DNA from: Lachnospiraceae bacterium
Lineage (GTDB): Bacteria; Bacillota; Clostridia; Lachnospirales; Lachnospiraceae
DNA: 64,000 bases
Assembly (NCBI GenBank): GCA_021628825.1
Contig: JAJXRY010000002.1
Location: 558,001 to 622,000 of the forward strand
Direction of reading: 5' to 3'
The translations under genes were made by a program, and so were the position numbers. The number at the start of each line of letters is the position of its first letter. The first letter of the stretch is position 1. Below the pieces are notes generated by a model. It did no database searches and was not told the DNA's origin. It worked only from the letters and a program-made list of their open reading frames with translations. Positions 54,149 to 62,212 of the stretch are shown here, piece after piece.

Positions 54149-54368
54149 TACTGGTGAAATAACATGATCTTTGAATAAACTGCTGCTAAAATCGCGCGTG
54201 AATTTGTTATAGCCAGAGTATACTAAACGTATAATAATTTTTAAGGAGCACATACAGTGTTATTCGAATTGCAGAAAGTGGAGGAACGAACGTCTAAAGA
54301 AGGATAGATGCAGATGAATTCGAATAAAAATTACTACAATGGAAAAGATTTTAAAGGAGGTATAACTT
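54149..54368. other. Region between paralogue B and the second TetR promoter
   Basis: No gene is supported. TATACT (54219-54224 area) and TATAATAATTT are possible -10 boxes. The end holds AAAGGAGGTATAACTT, a ribosome site for the 48-codon frame that follows. Confidence 0.4.
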
Positions 54369-54515
54369 ATGTTAGCAGCAGTAAAGGGAATTGTACAGGG
54401 TAACACAGTACCAGCGGATGTGGCTTGTAAAAATCATATGGTATTCAGGTCCTATTGTCATTGGGGGATATCTATGCTATTATTTTGGTGTACACACCAA
54501 AATGAAAAGGAGTGA
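54369..54515 (+). pseudogene. Truncated small ORF, possibly the N-terminus of an antitoxin-like protein
   Basis: A good ribosome site (AAAGGAGG) precedes MLAAVKGIVQGNTV. This reminds me of the first residues of small Clostridial antitoxin-like proteins, but the recognition is weak. After 14 codons the frame enters AGTACCAGCGGA and then the duplicated TetR promoter, so the natural gene appears cut off there. The frame stops at 54513-54515. Confidence 0.4.
54455..54502 (+). promoter_or_regulatory. Promoter and TetR operator, copy 2
   Basis: TTGTCA (54455-54460), 17-base spacer, TATTAT (54478-54483), operator TTTTGGTG-TACA-CACCAAAA (54483-54502). Duplicate of 51203-51252; similarity starts near GGCTTGTAAAAATCATATGG (54423 and 51170). 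Confidence 0.78.
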
Positions 54516-54521
54516 TTCCTT

Positions 54522-54716
54522 ATGATGAGTTTGAAGGTGTACAACGTTCCGGAGTACGAGACGGAACAGATTGTTCAGTTTGTGGGGAGACTGAATATCC
54601 GATCAATTTCCGAACAGGCTATGCAGAAGCTGTTCAGGGAACTGGCAATGCACTTTGAATTTTCTCTTGCCGGGCTTGAAGCAGAAAAAGAGAGGGAATC
54701 AGAAACAAATTTGTGA
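54522..54716 (+). CDS. Mini-TetR: C-terminal domain only, expressed from duplicated promoter
   Basis: 64 residues identical or nearly so to the last part of the full TetR (MMSLKVYNVPEYETEQIVQF...AMHFEFSLAGLE). It starts with ATG 54522 at nine bases from AAAAGGAG. In the full copy the ribosome site is followed by ATTCCTATCGC and the homologous internal site is ATTCCTTATGATG. Here the two are joined, as if 540 bases were deleted between ATTCCT words. It lacks the helix-turn-helix. It may be inert, or may form mixed dimers with TetR. Confidence 0.72.
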   Translation: MMSLKVYNVPEYETEQIVQFVGRLNIRSISEQAMQKLFRELAMHFEFSLAGLEAEKERESETNL

Positions 54717-54732
54717 AGAGGAGAGCAACAGA

Positions 54733-55649
54733 ATGAGAGATAGAACAAAGATAAGAACAGGAAAAAGAATTATGGCAGTTATGCTGTCACTTGCAATGAT
54801 ATTCGGAATCTTTTCCGGGATGAAGCTGGATGCGGAGGCGGCAGGAAAGACGTATTCATTTGAAGAGTTAGAGATTGGTAAGGTATTACATGTTGATGAT
54901 GCAATTAATTTTTGAGTCAAAAGAGTTGAATAATCCTAAAATAACGAATATGAACATTGTAATTAGGATATATTGGAGTGATGATTTTTTTACCGGAATT
55001 TATAGTAGCGGTGATATAATTAAATCAAATAAACCTTCTTATACTATTCAAACAGCGAGTCATGATAAAAAAACATATTCAAAGTATAAAATTGTAAAGG
55101 TATTGCGTATGCCTGACGATATGATGCTAAGGGAAGTTTTTTTACATTTACCTTACTCCTTTAGAAGATGACAAGAATGGTACATTATCAGAATCAGATA
55201 GTGCTGCATCCTCATCATCTATCCCAGCCCACACCTGCAATTTTCAATGGGTAACCACCATTGATCCGGAAGTTGGAATGGATGGCCTTGAGGAATATAA
55301 GTGTGTTGAGTGTGGAGCCGTACAGGAATCTCATCCGATTCCGGCAAGCGTGGCAGCAGTCAAGGACTTTTACGGAAAGGTGAAGGATGCTCCGGCAAAT
55401 GGAATGGTTACTTATGATTCCGGAAAGCTTTATACGATCAGTGATTATCTGTTAAAGAAGATGTCTGAAAGAAGCGATGTGACAATAACCGTCAACTTCG
55501 AGTATCAGAATGCGAAGTATGAACTGACCTTCCCGGCAGGAACAGACTTCACTCCTGTTTTAACGGATGAAGAGACCATGTATGGATATTTTGGTGTGGC
55601 TGCGAAGCTTGGACTTACCGTGGTCGCAAAAATAATCGTATTTTTTTAA
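54733..55649 (+). CDS. Secreted protein paralogue C (frame breaks)
   Basis: Third paralogue, 16 bases after the mini-TetR stop. Signal peptide KIRTGKRIMAVMLSLAMIFG, IFSGMKLDAEAA. The middle module (KTYSFEELEIGKVLHVDD, NMNIVIRIYWSDDFFTG) is distinct from A and B. A short Ser-rich linker leads to the conserved domain (HTCNFQWVTTIDPEVG, YKCVECGAVQESHPIPASVA). Breaks near 54908 and 55150. One A too many near 55630 hides the likely true end VVAK with TAA at 55633-55635; the open frame runs to 55649. Confidence 0.75.
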
Positions 55650-55689
55650 ATTGGAATCGATTAGAAGAGATCAATAAAGAAAAAAATAG

Positions 55690-55733
55690 AAAGCTGTGTT
55701 TCTGTCATATGGATGGAAATGCAGCTTTTTGTT
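55690..55733 (+). terminator. Terminator of paralogue C
   Basis: AAAGCTGTGTTTC...GAAATGCAGCTTT then TTGTTT; paralogous to 54103-54148. Confidence 0.78.
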
Positions 55734-55814
55734 TACCAGTGGAACTAGTGAAATAGCATGATCGTTGAATAAATTATTATTAAAAATCAAAAATAAAAAA
55801 ACAGTTGAAAAAAA

Positions 55815-55846
55815 TGTCACGAAAAAAATGTACAATAATCGTGACA
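55815..55846 (+). promoter_or_regulatory. Inverted repeat operator of AbiEi gene
   Basis: TGTCACGA (55815-55822) and TCGTGACA (55839-55846), 16 bases apart and 21 bases before the start codon. AbiEi antitoxins are known to autoregulate by binding inverted repeats upstream of their own gene. Confidence 0.65.
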
Positions 55847-55867
55847 AAAATAAGGAGCGTGATTTTT

Positions 55868-56475
55868 ATGGCGAGTGGCATTTATACAGAAATAAAGAAG
55901 AGAATAGAATTGGCTGAACCGGGAACGGTGTTTTTCTTACATCAGATTTTACGGATATTGCGACAACAACAACTGTAAGAAAATGTTTGGGAAGACAAGT
56001 TGAGGAAAAGAATATACGAAGAATTATAGCTGGGGTGTATGAAAAACCAGTATATAGTGAGTTGCTTAAGGAGTATATTCCTGCAAATCCGGATGCGGTA
56101 GCATATGCTATTGCCAGAAGTTTTCATTGGACCATTGCTCCATGCGGAGATGTCGCATTAAATAAGCTGGGGTTATCCACACAGGTTCCGGTTGTCTGGT
56201 CCTATATCAGTGATGGACCTTATAGAAAATTTTCATGGGATAATATTACACTGTCTTTTAAACATCGTGCAAACAGAGAGATATCATTTATGTCTGAGAC
56301 GACCACTTTGGTTGTTGAGGCATTAAAGACATTGGGAAAAGAGCGGATTGATGATGATATTATCGTGAGTTTGAGGAACAGATTGCCTGAAGAAGCGAAG
56401 AAAAAGATGTTAAAGGAAGCAACAGGTGTAAGTGAATGGATATATGCAGTGATCAGAAAGGTGTGTGCTGAATAA
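55868..56475 (+). CDS. DUF6088 / AbiEi-family type IV antitoxin (one frame break)
   Basis: About 200 residues. N-terminal winged-helix region MASGIYTEIKKRIELAEPGT, DFTDIATTTTVRKCLGRQVE, NIRRIIAGVYEKP. The C-terminal AbiEi domain has PDAVAYAIARSFHWTIAPCG, ALNKLGLSTQVP, WSYISDGPYRKF and LRNRLPEEAKK. Two extra T near 55932 shift the frame. The stop overlaps the ATG of the remnant toxin gene (TAATG), as in intact abiE operons. The cognate toxin is cut off, so the antitoxin is an orphan here. Confidence 0.8.
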
Positions 56476-56541
56476 TGAAAGAAGTTGCTAAATTACAGAT
56501 AAAGGATAGAACAGAATTGTTTCATGGAATAATAACAAAGT
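56475..56541 (+). pseudogene. 5' remnant of AbiEii-like toxin gene
   Basis: MKEVAKLQIKDRTELFHG resembles the usual start of AbiEii nucleotidyltransferase toxins. Similarity ends after about 19 codons at AGTACCAGCGGA. The remainder of the open frame to 56717 is the complement of the DUF368 gene and is not part of a toxin. Confidence 0.6.
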
Positions 56542-56557
56542 ACCAGCGGAAAGATCA

Positions 56558-57376
56558 TCAACCCTTCCCCTCCTGGAACTTTGCCATCCACACAGACACA
56601 ACACCACCGGCGGCTAAACACAGGAGGTTGATGATGCAGCTTTTTAATGATGTGGTGAAGCTGTCGAAGGGAATGATCATGGCGGTTGCAGCCATAACAA
56701 TTCCGACAATCGCGTGAAAGGCAATAGAGTAATGCTTTTCAAATAAGGAATTGATGAAGCGTGAAAGAACGAGAATCGTGATTCCCCCACCGATTCCACC
56801 GGGGATGAGAACAGCAGTGGATAAGTGCCCGATTCCGTCGATGAATGGAGTATAAAGTCCGAGCGGCATAAGGAGCGTAGAAAAGCTCATGCCGGGAGCG
56901 ATAATGCTTAAGGCGAGACAGAAGCCACAGAACAGATACCATTTGAAATCCGGAACGATGGTAATGGCGCAGCGTTGCAGACCGGTCAGCAACGCGAAAA
57001 TAAAAATGACCGCACAGAAAAAGGCAATATAAGATCCTCTGGAGCGTCCCTCTTTCCCGGCTTCTTCCCAGAGCGAGGGCAGCATTCCGATAATCAGACC
57101 GACAAAGAGACATACGGAAGGGGCCGGATACTGGTTTAAGAAGAAGGCAAGGACATTGGCAACACCAAGAAAGCCGAGGAGATATCCCAGCAGATAAGGA
57201 AACAATTTGGGAAAATGGGTGCGGAAGTTTTTCTTAGGGTCGGCAAGCAGCTCCATAACAGGACGGTACACGCCAAAGATCACACTTAAGACCCCGCCGG
57301 AGATTCCGGGAAGTACCGCACCTAAGCCAATAAGGGCACCCTGTAACAAGGCCGGGAAGAATTTCTGATGTTTCAT
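56558..57376 (-). CDS. DUF368 family polyprenyl-phosphate translocase
   Basis: An intact 272-residue membrane protein with about eight hydrophobic helices. DUF368 signature: GALIGLGAVLPGISGGVLSV near the N-terminus, and the repeat-like CLALSIIAPGMSFSTLLMPLG and AVLIPGGIGGGITILVLSRF later. DUF368 proteins (PopT) were shown to return undecaprenyl phosphate across the membrane. Start ATG has AAAGGAG upstream on the minus strand. Its stop lies only 17 bases from the toxin truncation point. Confidence 0.88.
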   Translation of the reverse strand: MKHQKFFPALLQGALIGLGAVLPGISGGVLSVIFGVYRPVMELLADPKKNFRTHFPKLFPYLLGYLLGFLGVANVLAFFLNQYPAPSVCLFVGLIIGMLPSLWEEAGKEGRSRGSYIAFFCAVIFIFALLTGLQRCAITIVPDFKWYLFCGFCLALSIIAPGMSFSTLLMPLGLYTPFIDGIGHLSTAVLIPGGIGGGITILVLSRFINSLFEKHYSIAFHAIVGIVMAATAMIIPFDSFTTSLKSCIINLLCLAAGGVVSVWMAKFQEGKG

Positions 57377-57554
57377 AAACAGACTCCTTTTGATATACTG
57401 TTATTAAGATCATAACGGGCAATTTCTATATCTTTAAACAAAAAGGTATGTCTTTTAATCATTCCAACTCATTTTAAATATATGACACAGGTACTGTAAA
57501 TATGAGTCAGTATACAAAGGGATGTTAAGACTATTGCCATAGAAAGAAGGAAAT

Positions 57555-57915
57555 ATGAGAGACATATTTATTGAAGATAATATTTTTATATATTGGTGAT
57601 ATTAAAATAACTGTAAAATATCCGATTAAGCAAGTTGAAAATATCAACGGAAAGTATGTTATTTTTGTTAAAGATTCCACGAGTAGAACTTGGAACAGAA
57701 GAACTTAATAATATTTTTATGCTATGATGAGAATGGCGAAATGCTTTTGGCGGATAAGTGACAAATTACCGTCTGATATTGTCAGCAAAGAGAGAATTCC
57801 ATATGTTGCAATTCAAATTACGAATGGGAAATTATATGCTACGGATTTCTGGGGAAGAAAGTTTAATGTTGATGCAGAAAATGGGAAACTGATGGATGTA
57901 AAAATAGTACGTTGA
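57555..57915 (+). CDS. Hypothetical small protein, possibly immunity-like (frame breaks)
   Basis: Reconstructed protein of about 120 residues: MRDIFIEDNIF, KITVKYPIKQVENINGKYVI, then LGTEELNNIFCYDENGEMLW, PYVAIQITNGKLYATDFWGR, FNVDAENGKLMDVKIVR. The tail resembles a PQQ-like/propeller blade; similar small proteins occur as neighbours of polymorphic toxins. Breaks near 57597, 57677 and 57715 at T/A runs. Function not established. Confidence 0.5.
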
Positions 57916-58289
57916 TAGAATAATTATGGGACCAATAACAAAAAAATATCAAAAGGATGCGGATTTGGATTTGGGGCGTATTATATCTTGGTAATGTATG
58001 TAATACTGAGCCGGTAGACGTAAAATCTATTAAAGCGCTGAAATGTCCGGACTAAAGAATACGACAATTTCTCCGATATAAAAAACAAGGGAATCAAATA
58101 TATTTCCCGGACAAGCCGGTTGGTGTAGGCCGCACCGATGGCACAATAACGACAGACCACGGATGGTATTTAAGAAGGGATTCTGAAATAGCGTCCGTTT
58201 TTATTTTTCTGCTCTATTCTTTCGGGGGCAGGCAGGTAAATCATTTTTCGCGCAAAAAATGGGTTTGTTTACTTATGAAGGAGGTATGA
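57916..58289. other. Degenerate region, possible toxin C-terminus debris
   Basis: No intact gene. A stretch at about 58085-58200 reads in one frame as YFPDKPVGVGRTDGTITTDH then GWYLRRDSEIAS, which has the feel of a secreted toxin or repeat-protein tail, but it has no start and several stops nearby. The last 30 bases hold AAGGAGG for the next gene. Confidence 0.35.
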
Positions 58290-59405
58290 ATGAGAATCAA
58301 TTCCGCTACAATAGGAATGGAATCCGAAAGAACTTATTCGGCAACACACGCACGGATGAGTCGTTTAACAAGATTTAGTGGCAGACAGGGCATTATGGAT
58401 GGATCCGGAACTCTGTTTGGCGGTTTTCTGCAGACCGATGGTGAAAATGCAGAACAAAGTAAGGAGAAAAAGGGTGTCGGGAACGAATCTCTTGCGGATA
58501 TTCAGGGGCGTATGAAGAATACGCGGCTTAGCAGCCAGGCAATTTCCGATATGGACGATATCCGTGAACAGATGCGGCAGCTACGGGAATCCTGTCTGCG
58601 GTATCTGATGCAGATTTTTTTCCCGGATAAGTACAAGGCAGACAGCTTTGAGACCACTGAGGAGACGGGAAATACGCAGCAGCCGGGAGTAACCACATTG
58701 TTACCGCAGCTTGCCACGGTGAACAGCGTACGCCTCACGAATCAGTATTATTTTGAAGAGTCCGAAAGCACATCCTTTACGACAAAAGGCACCGTGAGGA
58801 CCGAAGACGGAAGAGAGATTGACTTCAATCTTAATCTGAATATGAGCCGCAGCTTCATGGAATACTACGAGGAAGAGATTGACTTTGAACAGCTTACACT
58901 TTGCGATCCCCTTGTCATTAACCTTGAGGGAAATGTGGCACAGGTGTCCGATCAGACCTTTTTCTTCGATATTGACTGTGATGGCGTAGAGGATGAAATC
59001 AGCAAATTGATCGCCGGAAGCGGATTCCTTGCGCTTGATAAAAAAACGGTGACGGCATCATCAACGATGGATCCGAGCTTTTTGGCACACAGTCCGGCAA
59101 CGGTTTTTGCAGACCTTGCACAGTATGATTCCGACGGAAACGGATTCATTGATGAAAATGATGAAATTTTCGACAAGCTGAAAATCTGGTGCATGGATGA
59201 AAATGGACAGCCCCACCTTTATTCTTTGAAGGAAAAGGGTGTGGGAGCGATCGGGCTGATGCACACCGGAACACAGTATTCCTTAACGAATGAAAATAAT
59301 GAGACGAATGCGGTGATCCGTAATACCGGATTTTTCCTGTTTGAGGATGGAAATGCCGGAACGATACAGCATGTGGATTTTGCCAAGCATGAACAGGCCG
59401 TTTAG
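58290..59405 (+). CDS. EF-hand-like calcium-binding hypothetical protein
   Basis: An intact 371-residue protein without signal peptide. The first 130 residues are polar and helical (SQAISDMDDIREQMRQLRES, CLRYLMQIFFPDK). The rest holds VRTEDGREIDFNLNLNMSRS, then two Asp-rich loops, DIDCDGVEDEIS and YDSDGNGFIDENDEIF, which fit EF-hand/dockerin calcium loops. DKLKIWCMDENGQPHLYSLK and GIFL-like FFLFEDGNAGTIQHVDFAK close it. This architecture recurs in Lachnospiraceae; role unknown. ATG 58290 follows AAGGAGG. Confidence 0.7.
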   Translation: MRINSATIGMESERTYSATHARMSRLTRFSGRQGIMDGSGTLFGGFLQTDGENAEQSKEKKGVGNESLADIQGRMKNTRLSSQAISDMDDIREQMRQLRESCLRYLMQIFFPDKYKADSFETTEETGNTQQPGVTTLLPQLATVNSVRLTNQYYFEESESTSFTTKGTVRTEDGREIDFNLNLNMSRSFMEYYEEEIDFEQLTLCDPLVINLEGNVAQVSDQTFFFDIDCDGVEDEISKLIAGSGFLALDKKTVTASSTMDPSFLAHSPATVFADLAQYDSDGNGFIDENDEIFDKLKIWCMDENGQPHLYSLKEKGVGAIGLMHTGTQYSLTNENNETNAVIRNTGFFLFEDGNAGTIQHVDFAKHEQAV

Positions 59406-59466
59406 CCTTAGTCAGACATCCTTTGGTACATAAAGTTACAACGATTTAATAACGGTTTCTTAAAAG

Positions 59467-59512
59467 AACCGGCAGGATAAGACAGGACGTTTTATTCTGC
59501 CGGTTTTTTTAT
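59467..59512 (+). terminator. Terminator after calcium-binding protein gene
   Basis: AACCGGCAG (59467-59475) with CTGCCGGTT (59498-59506), then T-rich TTTTTATTTT. Confidence 0.88.
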
Positions 59513-59542
59513 TTTCTTCCGTCCATTTTCCTTCCAGCCATT

Positions 59543-59570
59543 GTATAAACTTGTAATTTACGGAAAGACT
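59543..59570 (+). promoter_or_regulatory. Sigma-F-like promoter of the LytM/SpoIIQ-like gene
   Basis: GTATA (59543-59547), 14-base spacer, GGAAAGACT (59562-59570). This fits the sigma-F pattern known from Bacillus (GYATA, about 15 bases, GGNNANANT). spoIIQ is a classic sigma-F target. Confidence 0.55.
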
Positions 59571-59641
59571 AGTTGCTAAAGATACATCGCTGGTTATGTG
59601 AATTGTTTAAGAAAGTGATACAGGAAAGGAAGGAAAAAGAT

Positions 59642-60527
59642 ATGAGGCGGAATAGAAGAAGAGGAGCCTTTTCCAAAGAAAAAATTGTAATGGCGGCATC
59701 CACCGTGCTGGTGCTTGGGACCTTGACCGTGACAGGATTATGGCTGGGAGCCGGAAATAAAAGCCAGGATGACGGCTATGTGGTGGATTTAAGTACGATT
59801 GAACAGGATATGACAACCGGGCTTTCCGAGAAGGAGGACATCCAGTTTGCCGACAATGTGACACAGGATGCCACAACGCAGAATGCGCCGACGGATGATC
59901 TCGATTACGACCCTTATTTTCAGGAAACGAATTCCGGTAATGTAGAGAACCCGGATACCTCGGGCAGCGAAAGTATGTCTGATGGAGCAAAGGAAACCGT
60001 AAAGAAGGAAGCAGATACCGAAAATAAGGAGGAAAAAGCAGGAAACCGAAACAGGGAATATTGAAAGCAATGATCAGGAAGCGCTTTCAACAGCCATGCA
60101 GCCGGCACTGAATTTTACCGATGAGGATACGCTGGTATGGCCCATTTCGGGAAATATTCTGGTGAATTTCAGTATGGATCAGACGATTTATTTTCCGACA
60201 CTGGATCAGTATAAGTATAACCCGGCCATTGTGATTGAGGCACATGAAGGGGATCTGATCACCGCAGCGGCAGCCGGCAAGGTCACAAGCGTTTATGAGG
60301 ACCGGGAGATCGGAAAGGCGGTTACCATGGAACTGGGAAATGGTTATGAAGTGACCTATGGACAGCTTGATAACATCCTGGTATCCGAGGGCAGCTATGT
60401 GGCAAAGGGAGATGTGATTGCACAGGTTGCTTCTCCGACAAAGTATTACAGTGTGGAAGGAACGAATGTTTATTTTAAGCTCACCAAGGACGGTGTTCCT
60501 GTCAATCCGATGAGCAAGTTAAATTAA
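59642..60527 (+). CDS. SpoIIQ-like M23/LytM-domain protein (one frame break)
   Basis: Bitopic membrane protein of about 295 residues. Basic cytoplasmic N-terminus, one membrane helix (IVMAASTVLVLGTLTVTGLWL), a long acidic, Ser/Thr-rich linker, then a LytM fold. The fold includes LVWPISGNILVNFSMDQTI, NPAIVIEAHEGDLITAAAAG, KVTSVYEDREIGKAV, YGQLDNILVSEGSYVAKGDV and VYFKLTKDG. The HxxxD and HxH zinc ligands of active M23 enzymes are not seen, so it is probably a non-catalytic channel protein. An indel near 60043 breaks the frame. Confidence 0.75.
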
Positions 60528-60550
60528 AGTAACTTAAACCACATCCTGAC

Positions 60551-60579
60551 TTTACCTGAATTATAAAAAAAGGTATAAT
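60551..60579 (+). promoter_or_regulatory. Promoter of GH9-like lipoprotein gene
   Basis: TTTACC (60551-60556), 17-base spacer, consensus TATAAT (60574-60579), 30 bases before the start codon. Confidence 0.65.
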
Positions 60580-60609
60580 CTATGGGAGAAATCCTATGGA
60601 GGAACCGGG

Positions 60610-62167
60610 ATGTTCAGGGAAAAAAAGTTAACCATTATGGTTCTGGTCTCTATTTTTATTAACAGGATGTGGAGCCCCGGTGGCAGAGGCAGAGCAGGAA
60701 ACAGAGGAGACACCTCTTTGGACCATGGAAGAGGATCCGGACTTATCTTATGAGGTTCCGGTAAGTGCTCCGCATATTCTTGTGAACCAGCTGGGGTACA
60801 TAACGCAGAGCTCAAAGATTGCGGTTTTCTGCGGATCGCAGATGCCGGACCGGTTTGAAGTGATTGATGCAGATACGGGTAAGTCGGTATATACCGGTAA
60901 GCCGGAGAAACGGGAATCGCAGGATTCCTATGGAAATGAAATTGGCTACGGAGATTTTTCACAGGTGGAGCTTCCGGGAAAATATTATATTGAAGCGCCG
61001 CTTTTAGGTGATTCTTATTCGTTTCAGATTGGAGATCGTCTGTATGATGATGTCTTTAAGGAGGCCGTGAAGCAGTATTATTATAACCGGTGCGGAACCA
61101 CCCTTACGGAAGAATTTGCGGGAAGCAGGGCACACAATGCCTGTCATACCGGACATGCACTTCTTCGGGAGGATATTTCGGTAACCCTGGATGTGAGCGG
61201 TGGCTGGCACCAGGACGAAAACGGATCAAAGGATGTGGTGAGGGCTTCGGAAAACGTTGGCATCATGCTGCTTGCTTATGAACTGTTTGGAGAGAGCTTT
61301 ACGGATACCATGGAAGTTCCGGAGAGCGGAAATGGTATTCCGGATCTGCTTGATGAAATCCGTTATGAAACCGACTGGCTTTTGAAGATGCAGGATCAGA
61401 AAACCGGAGCTATATACTCCGGAATTACAATATATCCTTCGGCGCAGGGAAAATCCGCTGCAATTTATGTGGAGCCTGCTTCAATTGAAGCGGCGGAAAG
61501 CTTTGCCATGTGTCTTGCCAAGTTCAGCTATCTTTATCAGGACTATGACCTGGAATATGCAACAGCTTGTCTGCAGGCTGCCGATCGTGCGTGGAAGTAT
61601 GCGGTTCTGAACGAGGAAAACGATGCCGGACAGAATGCGTGGAAATTTGCTGCAGCCGCCGAGCTTTACCGTGCTTCCGGAAAGCAGGAATACAGGTATT
61701 ATCTGGAAATGTGTCTTGCAAAAGAAGGCGAGGAGGAGCAGGATGATCTGCTATATCTTTTGGGGAGCGTTACCTATCTGATGACCAGACAGCCGGTGAA
61801 TCAGGAATATTGTTCGGAGAGAATTACGCAGCTTTTGCAGGAGGCAGAGGTGCTCTCTGCAAAAATGAAGAAGGAACCGTTTTATGTATTGGCGAATGAG
61901 GACCAGACGAATCAGATGGAGCTTCTGAAGGAAATGATACTGATGGCAACGGTTAATTACATAATAACAAATCATGAGTATGAGACCATTATTGAGAACC
62001 ATCTTCATTATTTTATGGGCAGAAATAAATTATCCATAAGTTACATAGATGATGTTGGCATCTGGAATTATAAGGATTATAATGAAAGTCTGGGGATTAT
62101 GAATCAGTTTGATGCAGACAGCAGACTTATTTTTATGCTGGGTGAAATTATCAGCAATTACGAATAA
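60610..62167 (+). CDS. GH9-fold lipoprotein, catalytic motif degenerate (one frame break)
   Basis: About 519 residues. With one T added near 60657 the N-terminus becomes a lipoprotein signal ending LLTGC. An N-terminal Ig-like domain (ILVNQLGYITQSSKIAVFC) and a GH9 alpha6/alpha6 barrel (FKEAVKQYYYNRCGTTLTEE, HTGHALL, GNGIPDLLDEIRYETDWLLKMQD) follow. The GH9 catalytic motif DVSGGWxDAGDxxKY reads DVSGGWHQDENGSKDVV. The DAGD pair is therefore lost or altered, and the C-terminal HR and E catalytic segment is not evident. Activity is doubtful; a binding role in the wall is possible. Confidence 0.75.
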
Positions 62168-62212
62168 ATAAGAGCGTATAATGAAAGTACAGCTTTGGAA
62201 AGAAGGTAACGT

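Noticed and set aside
56475..56717. 80-residue protein downstream of AbiEi
   Set aside because: Only the first 19 or so codons look like a real (toxin) gene; the rest is the antisense of the DUF368 gene.
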